DNA of 64,000 nt, from positions 1,922,001-1,986,000 of the forward strand of contig NZ_VFOX01000001.1 of the NCBI RefSeq assembly GCF_006716345.1, read 5' to 3'. Below the pieces are notes generated by a model. The model was given only the letters and a program-made list of their open reading frames with translations. It was not told the DNA's origin and searched no databases. The stretch is from Microbacterium saperdae (GTDB lineage Bacteria > Actinomycetota > Actinomycetes > Actinomycetales > Microbacteriaceae). Each line of letters starts with the position of its first letter. Position 1 is the stretch's first letter. Positions 27,910 through 35,696 of this stretch are shown one piece after another. The translations under genes and the position numbers were made by a program.

Positions 27910-28515
27910 CTAGCCGCCTTGGGCATGTCCCGCCGCGATGCGTGCGATCTCGTCGCGGACGATCGCGAGTGCCCATTCGGTGTCGTCGGTTTCGTTGTGG
28001 AGCAGGTGGAGTGCGAGTCCGTCCACGACGGCGTGCAGGCGACGGGCGGTGAAGATGAGTTCCGGGTCGCGCGACTTGCCGGTGAGGAGTTCGACCAGTC
28101 TCACGCACGCTTCGAGGAGTTGCGTGTGTGCGTGGTCGCGGATGTCGCCGAGGCTGGGCTGTGCCGGCGCCTCGGCGATGAGCGCGAGATTGACTTCCAG
28201 CTCCGCACTGCTGTCGGGCTCCAACGGGAGGAGTCGTGTGATGACATCGAGCGCATACTGCTGCGGGTCGTCCGACCACGGCGTGGCGAGCACGCGTTCG
28301 GTGGCGCGCTGCACCATCAGCTCCGCGGAGAACGACAGCAGCTCCGCGCGGGTGGGGAACACGTGCCGTAGCGACCCCACGACGAGTCCGGCCTGGTCGG
28401 CGACGGTGCGGACCGAGACCGCCGAGATGCCGCGGTCGAGGATCACCTGCCAGACCGCTTCCGCGAGTTGGGCCTTTCGGGCCGCAAGGTCGATGCTCCG
28501 AGACACGACACTCAC
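27910..28515 (-). CDS. TetR-family repressor
   Basis: TetR regulator of 201 residues. The N-terminal 55 residues form the HTH domain (VWQVILDRGISAVSVRTVAD, QAGLVVGSLRHVFPTRAELL) and the rest is the helical ligand and dimer domain. The GTG start at 28515 lies inside the large palindrome at 28506-28545, so binding there would block its own expression and that of the divergent lipoprotein-GAP genes. GTG 28506 is another possible start. The ligand is unknown. The 192 bases between its stop and the relaxase start contain no gene. Confidence 0.88.
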   Translation of the reverse strand: MSVVSRSIDLAARKAQLAEAVWQVILDRGISAVSVRTVADQAGLVVGSLRHVFPTRAELLSFSAELMVQRATERVLATPWSDDPQQYALDVITRLLPLEPDSSAELEVNLALIAEAPAQPSLGDIRDHAHTQLLEACVRLVELLTGKSRDPELIFTARRLHAVVDGLALHLLHNETDDTEWALAIVRDEIARIAAGHAQGG

Positions 28516-28545
28516 TCTAGCACGGGCGTGCTAGAGTGAGTGTCG
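28506..28545. promoter_or_regulatory. TetR operator 1, 18-bp-arm palindrome
   Basis: Perfect inverted repeat: CGACACTCACTCTAGCAC at 28506-28523 and its reverse complement at 28528-28545, separated by GGGC. The inner core is TAGCAC-N4-GTGCTA. It overlaps the start of the TetR gene and faces the lipoprotein gene. Confidence 0.75.
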
Positions 28546-28562
28546 TAGCACACTCGTGCTAC
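28545..28562. promoter_or_regulatory. TetR operator 2
   Basis: GTAGCAC-ACTC-GTGCTAC repeats the core of the neighbouring palindrome with the same four-base spacing, 28 bases further on and 20 bases before the lipoprotein GTG. Two sites in the shared promoter suggest cooperative repression. Confidence 0.7.
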
Positions 28563-28581
28563 TGGGGTTTGAGGAGGAGAC

Positions 28582-29079
28582 GTGTCGACTGGTGCCGGGA
28601 TGAAGCGAGTCCTTGCAGGTGTCCTGCTAGGCAGCTCGCTGGCGTTCCTCGTGGGTTGCGGTGTCGTCGACGACACTCTCGAAGGGCTCGGCGCATCGGG
28701 TCCGGCGCCCTCGTCCTCGCCGCCCTCGTCTGCGCCGCCCGAGCCGAGCGCGACCGCAGAGGGGTCGATCGTCGTGACGGTCGAGATTGACAGCGACGCT
28801 GCGACGGCGACGGACCTCGCTGTCGACATCGACTCGCCCAGCACTTCGCAGAGCCTCTATGAGGACGAGGTGCAGGTGCCCTTCCGTCACGATTTCACCG
28901 TGTCGACGGATGCGTTCTTCCCGCTGCGCGGCACGACTGTCGAGGTGCATGCGGCGCCAGACGCCACCTTCGTCTCCTGCAGCATCACCGTCGACGGCGA
29001 GGTCGTCGCCACGCACCGTTCGGAGGGCAGCGGTGCGACCGCGACCTGCGAACGCCGCCTCCAGCTCGGGCCGTCCTGA
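28582..29079 (+). CDS. Lipoprotein paired with a GAP-family protein
   Basis: Exported lipoprotein of 165 residues. GAGGAGGA sits a few bases before GTG 28582; ATG 28600 is an alternative. The signal peptide (KRVLAGVLLGSSLAFLVGC) ends in lipobox LVGC. After a Ser/Pro linker comes a beta-rich domain of about 100 residues with two cysteines (FVSCSITV, TATCERR). The fold and its pairing with a GAP gene recall MmpS accessory proteins, but the similarity is weak. Its stop overlaps the ATG of the GAP gene, so the pair is coupled and under the TetR operators. Confidence 0.8.
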   Translation: MSTGAGMKRVLAGVLLGSSLAFLVGCGVVDDTLEGLGASGPAPSSSPPSSAPPEPSATAEGSIVVTVEIDSDAATATDLAVDIDSPSTSQSLYEDEVQVPFRHDFTVSTDAFFPLRGTTVEVHAAPDATFVSCSITVDGEVVATHRSEGSGATATCERRLQLGPS

Positions 29080-29828
29080 TGGACGTCACCAGTCTCGGCA
29101 CTCTCGTCGTGCTCGCCCTGATCGACTCCACCAGCTTTGGGACGCTGCTCATCCCGATCTGGCTGCTCACCGCTCCCGGCAGGCTGCGCCTCGGGAGGAT
29201 GCTCGTCTACCTGACCGCCGTCACCCTCGCCTACTTCGCCCTCGGCATCCTCTTGCTCCTCGGTGCCGGTGCATTCCTCGACGCCTTCAGCGGCATCATC
29301 GGATCACCCGCGTTCCTGATCGGCCAGCTCATCGTCGGCATCGCGCTCCTGATCGTCAGCCAGCTGATGGATACCGAGAAGGCGCGTGCCCGATCCGCCG
29401 AGCGCGCCGCGAACGGTGGCGGCAGGCTGGTGCGCTGGCGTGGTCGCATCATGAGCGACAGCGGTAGCGGCGAGGGCAGTGGTGGCGGGTCGGCGATCGC
29501 GCTGACCGGTCTCGCGGTCACCGCGGTCGCCGTCGAGGCCGCCTCGATGGTCCCCTACCTCGCCGCCATCGGCATCATCACCACTCAAGGACCCGGCTGG
29601 TCGGCATCCGCGGTACTGCTGTTCGGCTACTGCCTCGTGATGATCGCCCCTGCGCTCGTCCTGACCATCGGGCGGCTCGTCGCACACGACAAGCTCGAAC
29701 GACCCCTCGGCAGAATCGAGCGGTGGCTGACCAAGCACGCCACCAGCACGACCGCGTGGATCATCGGCATCATCGGATTCCTCCTCGCCGCCAACGCGAT
29801 CTACGACCTCGGCTGGGTCGGCGGGTGA
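29079..29828 (+). CDS. GAP-family (Sap-like) membrane protein
   Basis: Polytopic membrane protein of 249 residues resembling the mycobacterial GAP/Sap family and the LysE-like fold: MDVTSLGTLVVLALIDSTSFGTLLIPIWLL at the N-terminus, about six membrane helices, and a central hydrophilic Gly/Ser loop (residues 105-135). Family members are linked to export of glycolipids in mycobacteria. Here it pairs with a lipoprotein under TetR control, so an export or resistance role is a reasonable inference. ATG 29079 shares its A with the lipoprotein stop. Confidence 0.8.
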   Translation: MDVTSLGTLVVLALIDSTSFGTLLIPIWLLTAPGRLRLGRMLVYLTAVTLAYFALGILLLLGAGAFLDAFSGIIGSPAFLIGQLIVGIALLIVSQLMDTEKARARSAERAANGGGRLVRWRGRIMSDSGSGEGSGGGSAIALTGLAVTAVAVEAASMVPYLAAIGIITTQGPGWSASAVLLFGYCLVMIAPALVLTIGRLVAHDKLERPLGRIERWLTKHATSTTAWIIGIIGFLLAANAIYDLGWVGG

Positions 29829-29831
29829 CCT

Positions 29832-30302
29832 GTGACTCCACGCGCCGACTGGACACCCCCTCCTGGACGTGAGCGCCTGACAGCGCAGTTGCTCTCCCGG
29901 CCCGCATATCTCGTGATCGTCCACGATATGGAGAACGCGATCATCGACGGTGAGGTCAGCGAGGACGCTCTCGCCCCCTCCGCGAGCGTCCTCGCGCGCC
30001 GCTACGGCGTGAACATCGCGACCACGGCGCGAGCGCTCCGCGTACTCCAAGACCGCGGCATCGTGCGCCGCCTACCGGGCATCGGCATGTACATCCTGGC
30101 CGGATGCCGCGCGGCGCTGCTCGCGAAACGACGTGACGGCTTCGCCGATAGACACCTGGAACCGCTCGTCGATGAGGCACGCCGGCTGGGGATGTCAAAC
30201 GGTGACGTGACGGCGATGTGCGCAGCGCGGCTTCATGCTCACGAGGGCGGAACGACCGACGCCGCAGCGTCTGTGGGCCAGGACGACGCGAACGAGCGTT
30301 GA
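29832..30302 (+). CDS. GntR-family regulator (short YtrA-like)
   Basis: Transcription factor of 156 residues starting with GTG at 29832, four bases after the GAP gene. The N-terminal winged helix is clear (EDALAPSASVLARRYGVNIATTARALRVLQDRGIVRRLPGIGMYI). Only a short helical C-terminal segment follows, as in YtrA-type regulators that control ABC transporters. An ECF sigma factor and ABC exporter operon comes next, which fits a role in controlling it. The ligand, if any, is unknown. Confidence 0.85.
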   Translation: MTPRADWTPPPGRERLTAQLLSRPAYLVIVHDMENAIIDGEVSEDALAPSASVLARRYGVNIATTARALRVLQDRGIVRRLPGIGMYILAGCRAALLAKRRDGFADRHLEPLVDEARRLGMSNGDVTAMCAARLHAHEGGTTDAAASVGQDDANER

Positions 30303-30315
30303 GGGTTCACAGATT

Positions 30316-30897
30316 GTGAACCAACGGGGGCTGTCCCGCTACCAACATGGCGTGGACATCGACGCGCGCACGTTGCTCAGTCGCGTCGGCGACGGTGACG
30401 AAGCCGCGCTCGCGACCTTGTATGCGCGGTACGAGGGGGCGGTGTTCGGGTTCGTCCTACGCCGGGTGTCCGATCGGGAGCTCGCCGAGGAAATCAGCGC
30501 GGATGTGTGGCTGGGATGCTGGCGGTCGGCCAAGGGGTTTCGCGGGGACAGCCGTGTACTGACCTGGCTTCTGGGGATCGCTTCACGGCAGATACACGCC
30601 CACGTGCGAGGTAGACGAATCCATACCGTTCCGCTGGTCGAGGAGCTTGATATTCCTGGTGACGCATCCGACGATCCGGCGAGCATCGTCGGCGACGCCG
30701 CAGCCGCCCAAGACCTCGTCGACGCCATACGTGCGCTGCCTCCTTCGCTGTTCGAGGTGGTGTCCCTCGCATGGCTGCACGAGCTGCCCTACGACGAGAT
30801 AGCGGCGGCGGCCGGAATCCCCGTCGGCACGGTGAAGAGCAGAGTCTCGCGGGCACGAACGCTACTGCGCGCCCGGATTGGAGAAAGTGATGAGTGA
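30316..30897 (+). CDS. ECF-type RNA polymerase sigma factor
   Basis: Alternative sigma factor of about 193 residues from GTG 30316 (GAGG ten bases upstream); GTG 30352 is a shorter option. Region 2 reads LYARYEGAVFGFVLRRVSDRELAEEISADVWLGCW and region 4 reads FEVVSLAWLHELPYDEIAAA followed by AGIPVGTVKSRVSRARTLLR, both typical. It overlaps by eight bases a membrane protein with a cytoplasmic N-terminus that may be its anti-sigma factor, and leads an ABC exporter operon. Autoregulation is likely but no -35/-10 pair is obvious. Confidence 0.88.
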   Translation: MNQRGLSRYQHGVDIDARTLLSRVGDGDEAALATLYARYEGAVFGFVLRRVSDRELAEEISADVWLGCWRSAKGFRGDSRVLTWLLGIASRQIHAHVRGRRIHTVPLVEELDIPGDASDDPASIVGDAAAAQDLVDAIRALPPSLFEVVSLAWLHELPYDEIAAAAGIPVGTVKSRVSRARTLLRARIGESDE

Positions 30898-31696
30898 TCT
30901 GAACGAGAACGGTCCTGTCAACCTCTCGATGCGAGAAGCACTGGCACGGCGCGAGCAGGAACTTGCCGGGGCAGCGCCCGGATTCGAGATGGTGCGATCC
31001 CGGATCGCATCGTCGCCTTCACCGATGGACGCACCGCGGTGGGACGTTACGCGCAGCGTTCGAGTGACGATGGCGCTGATCGGGGCACAGGTCCGTGTCG
31101 TGCCGTGGCTGGTGGTCCCGGTGGCCCTGGCGAGCGCGGGCATGGCCGTGCTGGCGGCGCGATTCTTCGGAGTCGGGCAGGATGCCGGTGCCGCGACGAG
31201 CGGATTCGCGTCGCTGATGTTGCTCGGCGTAGTGGTGACGGTGGCGATGGGACTGTCTCATCGTTCTCGCGATGCGGTGACGCTCACGACGCCGATAGGT
31301 CCCAGGATTGTGCTGTTCGCGCGAGTCGCGGTCGTCCTCGCCGTGGACGTGGGCTGCGGACTTGCCGCTTCCGCGCTGGCAGCGGCATGGGGTGTCACCG
31401 AGCCTTTCCCGGAACTCGTCGGGAGCTGGCTTATCCCACTGGCGGCAGTCGCCGGCCTGGTCACGTTCCTGTCGGTATGGACTCTGCCGTGGGTCGGCGT
31501 GCTGTTCGGGGTCACTGCAACCCCGCTTCTCGTCCCGTTGCCGGCGGACGCTGTGCGCATCGGGGTCGGCGCCGTCGCCGGCTGGGTACAGGATGCCGTC
31601 CCGCCTGTCGTGATCGTCGGGGCCGGAGTGCTGCTGTTCGCTGTGGCGATCGCGACGGCGAAGCGCCCGTTGATCGTCCCGAAGGCTGCGTCGTGA
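30890..31696 (+). CDS. Membrane protein, possible anti-sigma factor or ABC permease subunit
   Basis: Protein of 268 residues starting at ATG 30890 with GGAG seven bases upstream. The first 65 residues are soluble and charged (SMREALARREQELAGAAPGF); then about six hydrophobic helices follow. A soluble N-terminus translated with an ECF sigma factor is the arrangement of membrane-anchored anti-sigma factors, while the multi-span body resembles the small ABC permease subunits encoded next. Sequence alone does not decide between them. No zinc-binding HxxxCxxC motif is present. Confidence 0.7.
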   Translation: MSDLNENGPVNLSMREALARREQELAGAAPGFEMVRSRIASSPSPMDAPRWDVTRSVRVTMALIGAQVRVVPWLVVPVALASAGMAVLAARFFGVGQDAGAATSGFASLMLLGVVVTVAMGLSHRSRDAVTLTTPIGPRIVLFARVAVVLAVDVGCGLAASALAAAWGVTEPFPELVGSWLIPLAAVAGLVTFLSVWTLPWVGVLFGVTATPLLVPLPADAVRIGVGAVAGWVQDAVPPVVIVGAGVLLFAVAIATAKRPLIVPKAAS

Positions 31697-31766
31697 ACCA
31701 TCCCGGCACAACCCGCTACTAACCCGATGAACAGATAAGACCTGCATGCCCCAATGGAGACCCCAC

Positions 31767-32393
31767 GTGACTCAATCCGCTGTACTCGCGCAGTTCCGGC
31801 GCGTCGGCCCTGCCTTGCTGTCCGCGCCGGTGCTGGTCGGAGCGCTGGTCGCGATCGCCGGCGCGGCGACGGCCAATACATGGACGGTCGCGCAGGCGGC
31901 CACGTTGCTGGGGTGGCTGACTCAGGTGTTCACGATCACCGTGGGCGTGACCGCCGCCGTCGCGCTGACCGGGGACCCGCTGGTCGAGCTCCACGAGTCC
32001 ACCCCCATCTCCTTCCGCGCCGTCCAGCTCCTCCGGGCCGGGATCGTCGCCATCGTCGCGGTAGTCGGCGGCCTGGTCATGTTCGTGCCGCTGCATCTGC
32101 TGGGCGCATGGCCGAGAGACACGGGCTGGAGCAGCGGACTCGTCCCGGCCGGGGCCGCGTTATTCATCGTGGCGGTGGCATTGGCAGCGGCTGCGTTCTC
32201 GGGCACCGTGTCCACGGTCACGATCAGTGTGGTCGCGGGCTGGATCTTTCTCTCCCTGCTCTGGGACCCGTACATCCTCCACCTGCTCGTGCAGCGCGGC
32301 ATCCCGCTCGCTGCCGCCGCGGTCATGACCTGGATGGCCTGGCGACGGCTGGGGAATACGGAAAAGAACATCGCGAAGGTGGCGGTCGCATGA
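31767..32393 (+). CDS. ABC exporter membrane subunit
   Basis: Integral membrane protein of 208 residues with about six helices, starting at GTG 31767 behind GGAG (31755-31758); ATG 31746 is in frame but has no ribosome-binding site. It begins VTQSAVLAQFRRVGPALLSAPVL and has the cytoplasmic loop GDPLVELHESTPISFRAVQLLRAG, similar in position to EVEASTPTPSLALRAARVLG in the next protein. The two probably form the permease heterodimer for the ATPase encoded downstream. Its stop overlaps the following ATG (ATGA). The substrate is unknown. Confidence 0.75.
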   Translation: MTQSAVLAQFRRVGPALLSAPVLVGALVAIAGAATANTWTVAQAATLLGWLTQVFTITVGVTAAVALTGDPLVELHESTPISFRAVQLLRAGIVAIVAVVGGLVMFVPLHLLGAWPRDTGWSSGLVPAGAALFIVAVALAAAAFSGTVSTVTISVVAGWIFLSLLWDPYILHLLVQRGIPLAAAAVMTWMAWRRLGNTEKNIAKVAVA

Positions 32394-33154
32394 GACTCAT
32401 CCTGATCGCCGGAACTCACACCCAGATCGCCCGACGCCAGAAGGTGCTGTGGAGCGCTGCGATCCCGCTCATCGCCTTCGCGTTGCTCCTTGCAATCACT
32501 TCACCCGCCGCGCCGCGGACCGGCGGCACCGCCGACCTCGCATTCACCGGACAGATGATCGTCCTGTTCGCAGGGATCGCCTACGCGGCCGCGTTCAGCG
32601 ACTTCTTCACCGCGCGTGGTCGCGCCGGCATCCACGAGGTCGAGGCCTCCACTCCGACCCCGTCCCTCGCCCTGCGCGCGGCGCGCGTGCTAGGCACCTT
32701 CGCCGTGATCATCGTCCCATCCCTGGTCTGCATGCTCGCCTGGGGCGGGTGGCAGAGCATCCACGGTCAGCCGTTCGCCGTGCCTGCGGCAATCGCGGTC
32801 ACCGTCTCGATCATCGCCCCCGGAGGACTGATCGCGATGTCCCTCTCAGCCCTCCTCGGCGTGTTGCTGCCTCGCGGGTTCGCCCGCGTCGCGGCGGTCT
32901 TGGTTTGGCTGTGGCTGGTGTTCTCCACACCGCTCATCCCACTCCCGACCCTCAACGGCACGGTGCTGAACATCGTCGGCGATTATGTCGCCGCCGGCCT
33001 ATTCCACGGACGCCCCATCTATGACCCATCCGGACTGCTCGGCCCCGCACCGACCCCCTGGCTCGCGATCGTGTCGCTGCTCTGGCAACTCGCCCTGATC
33101 CTCGCCCTTCTGATCGCGGGCTCACTTCTGGCCGACGCCCGCCGGCGCCGCTGA
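32390..33154 (+). CDS. ABC exporter membrane subunit 2
   Basis: Membrane protein of 254 residues with about six helices (for example LWSAAIPLIAFALLLAI, VLGTFAVIIVPSLVCMLAW, VAAVLVWLWLVFSTPLI, LALILALLIAGSLLADA). It starts at ATG 32390, coupled to the preceding permease-like gene, and ends 13 bases before the ATPase gene, which has its own GAAAGGA. The HEVEASTPTPSLALRAARV loop probably contacts the ATPase. No substrate motif is visible. Confidence 0.8.
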   Translation: MRLILIAGTHTQIARRQKVLWSAAIPLIAFALLLAITSPAAPRTGGTADLAFTGQMIVLFAGIAYAAAFSDFFTARGRAGIHEVEASTPTPSLALRAARVLGTFAVIIVPSLVCMLAWGGWQSIHGQPFAVPAAIAVTVSIIAPGGLIAMSLSALLGVLLPRGFARVAAVLVWLWLVFSTPLIPLPTLNGTVLNIVGDYVAAGLFHGRPIYDPSGLLGPAPTPWLAIVSLLWQLALILALLIAGSLLADARRRR

Positions 33155-33167
33155 AAGGAATCCACCC

Positions 33168-34037
33168 ATGTTCGTCTCCATCGACAGCGTGACCAAAGAC
33201 TTCCGCAAGAAGCCCGCGGCACTCGATAACGTCACGATCGACCTGCCTGCAGGAATGATCGGGCTGCTCGGCTCGAACGGCGCCGGCAAAACAACCCTCA
33301 TGCGCATCCTCTGCGGCATCATCCCGCCCACCCGAGGGCAGGTCTTGATCGACAGCCACAACCTCGCGGATGCCTCGGCCAGGCGCGCACTGAAACGAAC
33401 CCTCGGCTACCTGCCCCAGGACATCGAGCCGTACCCGAACCTCAACCCCATCGAGTTCCTCGACTACATCGGAATCCTCAAAGGCATCGCCTCCGCTGCC
33501 GACCGCAAGGCGCAGGCGAACGAGCTCATCGAACGAGTCGGACTCTCCGACGCGCGCAAACGCCGCATCGGCGGGTTCTCCGGTGGCATGCGCCGTCGCG
33601 TCGGCATCGCGCAAGCACTCATGGGTGACCCGAGGCTGCTCGTCGTGGATGAGCCCACGGCCGGCCTCGATCCCGAGGAACGTATGCGCTTCCGCACACT
33701 TCTCGCCAGCCTCGGCGAGCACCGCACGGTGATCCTCTCCACCCACATCCTCGATGACGTTGCTCAGACATGCCCCTACGTGTTCGTCCTGCGCCACGGC
33801 CGAAAAACGTTCGACGGTCCGACCGCAGGGCTCGTGAACGAAGCCCGCGGACGCACCTGGGTCACGGCCCCGCGCACCACGTCGCCGTCCGAGGACATCG
33901 CGGTGGTCAACGCCATCAGCACGCCCGAGGGCACCCGCTACCGGATCGTCACCGACAACCCGCCCCCGGATGCCGAACCCGTCGAACCATCGCTCGAGGA
34001 CGGATACATGGTCCTCGCCACCAAGGAGGCCCCGTGA
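33168..34037 (+). CDS. ABC transporter ATP-binding protein
   Basis: ATPase subunit of 289 residues that powers the two preceding permeases. Walker A LLGSNGAGKTTLMRIL, Q-loop YLPQDIEP, signature GFSGGMRRRVGIAQAL, Walker B LLVVDEPTAGLDPEE and the switch His in STHILDDV are all intact. The C-terminal 70 residues form a small extra domain, as in BcrA/CcmA-type exporters. Its TGA overlaps the GTG of a lipoprotein gene, so the lipoprotein is probably part of the same export or immunity function. Confidence 0.9.
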   Translation: MFVSIDSVTKDFRKKPAALDNVTIDLPAGMIGLLGSNGAGKTTLMRILCGIIPPTRGQVLIDSHNLADASARRALKRTLGYLPQDIEPYPNLNPIEFLDYIGILKGIASAADRKAQANELIERVGLSDARKRRIGGFSGGMRRRVGIAQALMGDPRLLVVDEPTAGLDPEERMRFRTLLASLGEHRTVILSTHILDDVAQTCPYVFVLRHGRKTFDGPTAGLVNEARGRTWVTAPRTTSPSEDIAVVNAISTPEGTRYRIVTDNPPPDAEPVEPSLEDGYMVLATKEAP

Positions 34038-34420
34038 ACTCGAACCCCGACCGCGCACTCCGGCCCGTGGCTCTCGCGACCATCCCGCTTGTCTTGGTGC
34101 TGACCGGCTGCGGTGCCTTCCATCCCGATGACTACCCACTGGACGGACCGACTCTCACCGCGACCGAGAATCCACAGGAGGTTACCGCCGAGCAATTCGG
34201 ACACTCCTGGCCGCTCACCGTCGACCACGGACAAGTCGGTTGCGACCTCAACGCCGCCGGCGATCCCGTCCTGACCTTCACCGACCCGGACGGCACGGTG
34301 TACGCCCTCAACGCGCTGGAGGAGAACGCCGGGAACGCAGACATCAGCGACATCTCAACCGGGAGTGTCGGGCCGCTGCGTACGTTCGCGTTCGCCGTCT
34401 GCGACGCGGAAGCCCAATGA
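34034..34420 (+). CDS. Lipoprotein of the ABC exporter operon
   Basis: Lipoprotein of 128 residues starting at GTG 34034, which overlaps the ATPase stop. The signal peptide PVALATIPLVLVLTGC has lipobox LTGC. The mature domain has FGHSWPLTVDHGQVGCD and a second Cys near the end (FAVCDAEA), a pattern I associate with the DUF2511/YebY group. Co-expression with an ABC exporter and a sigma factor suggests an immunity or envelope-stress accessory role. Confidence 0.8.
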   Translation: MNSNPDRALRPVALATIPLVLVLTGCGAFHPDDYPLDGPTLTATENPQEVTAEQFGHSWPLTVDHGQVGCDLNAAGDPVLTFTDPDGTVYALNALEENAGNADISDISTGSVGPLRTFAFAVCDAEAQ

Positions 34421-34674
34421 TGACGAAGCGAAAGCACTCGGACGCCGCGCCAAGCGCGCGCCGCGCTGAATCTCGAGGAGCCAGAGCAGGTCAAGTGCGA
34501 TCTCGGACGGGCAAGCACCCATGCATCAGACCCTGGGAGCACTACCTGGCCGCGCGGCCCCCGTCGTGGGCGCGGAGAACACGGAGCCACGACGCCTCAT
34601 TCAACCTCGAACACTTGACATCCCGCTGCAGGGCTGGCGAGATGCCCGGGACGCATGGACTGCAAGTCAGATAG
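34417..34674 (+). CDS. Doubtful small Arg-rich reading frame
   Basis: An 85-residue frame whose ATG overlaps the preceding lipoprotein stop. It is Arg/Ser/Ala-rich, has no recognisable domain and no own ribosome-binding site beyond coupling. It is listed because the 260 bases before the AraC gene otherwise appear empty; it may be noncoding. Confidence 0.2.
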   Translation: MMTKRKHSDAAPSARRAESRGARAGQVRSRTGKHPCIRPWEHYLAARPPSWARRTRSHDASFNLEHLTSRCRAGEMPGTHGLQVR

Positions 34675-34680
34675 GTAGCG

Positions 34681-35589
34681 GTGAGCGCAGTGACGCCATC
34701 GTTGAATGCGAGGTCCCGCGGTTCATGTACGCCGCCCTTCCTGGTTCGAGAGCAAACTGCCTACACTCCTTCTGGGCCTGTGGCGGTGGATGCGGTAAAG
34801 GTCGTGTTCACCGTCTCCGGGTGGGCACGCGTGCATGCGTCGGCTGGGGAGGTGCTCCTGACGCCGGGCAGCGTTCTCACGATTCCGAAAAACCTGGAGT
34901 GCCGAGGCCTTCCGATGGGGCACGTGCGGACGGTAACCCTCTACATCGATTCTGAGTACCTCTCCGACCAAGTGCGGTGGTTGTCGACGGCGCATCCGCT
35001 GGTGCATCATCTGCACAGCGCTTTGAACGGAGACCCCACGCTACGCACATTGCAACTCGCGACGTCTGCAATGCACCAGCTCACGCCGTCGCTGGTCAGT
35101 TTGGCGCAGTCAGCGAACGACGCTCGAATCGATTTCGCGATGCTCTCTTTCGTTGCGCGCGTGTTCGATGCAGTCGGGCGATTGAGTGGTGTCTCGGCAG
35201 GAAGCCTCGATTTTGCACGAGTGGTGCCGCGCCGGGAGGTGCTTTACGCGACCACCCTGCTACGCGCTGAGCTGAGTCGCCCTTGGAGGATCGAGGATCT
35301 CGCCCGTGAGGTCGCCGTCTCGCCTTCCCACCTGGCACGACTATTTCGCACCCAGCTCGGCATCTCACCCGCGGCGTTCCTTCGTCAAGTTCGTGCAGAC
35401 CGCATGGCCGAGCTACTCACCACGACGAGCCTCTCTGTGAGCGAGGCCGGAGCAGTCGTCGGGTGGACCGATGCTGCGGTTGCTTCGCGCTCGTTCAAGC
35501 AGCGGTACGGGGTGCCTCCAAGCGTCTACGCCAGTTCCTGCCGTGAGAAGACGATCACGCCAGCGCCGGTTCCGCAGCCCGCTCTCTGA
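34681..35589 (+). CDS. AraC-family transcriptional regulator
   Basis: Regulator of 302 residues from GTG 34681. Residues 40-150 form a cupin-like sensor (FTVSGWARVHASAGEVLLTPGSVLTIPKNLECRGLP). The C-terminal 100 residues have two HTH motifs: WRIEDLAREVAVSPSHLARL with FRTQLGISPAAFLRQVRADR, then LSVSEAGAVVGWTDAAVASR with SFKQRYGVPPSVY. It stands alone; the following alpha/beta hydrolase gene points towards it from the right. The target and effector are unknown. The exact start is not certain because no strong ribosome-binding site is seen. Confidence 0.85.
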   Translation: MSAVTPSLNARSRGSCTPPFLVREQTAYTPSGPVAVDAVKVVFTVSGWARVHASAGEVLLTPGSVLTIPKNLECRGLPMGHVRTVTLYIDSEYLSDQVRWLSTAHPLVHHLHSALNGDPTLRTLQLATSAMHQLTPSLVSLAQSANDARIDFAMLSFVARVFDAVGRLSGVSAGSLDFARVVPRREVLYATTLLRAELSRPWRIEDLAREVAVSPSHLARLFRTQLGISPAAFLRQVRADRMAELLTTTSLSVSEAGAVVGWTDAAVASRSFKQRYGVPPSVYASSCREKTITPAPVPQPAL

Positions 35590-35696
35590 GCGCTCGGTCA
35601 GTGAATCTCGAAGCCGCCAAGTGCGGATACTGGTGCAGGGTGCGTATTCGGATGGAGTGAATAGCACGGCCGGTCGGCACGGAGAGGTCGCCGCGG

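Noticed and set aside
26515..28371. A long plus-strand frame opposite the relaxase gene
   Set aside because: It is antisense to the well-supported MobF relaxase and TetR genes; no family motif is present.
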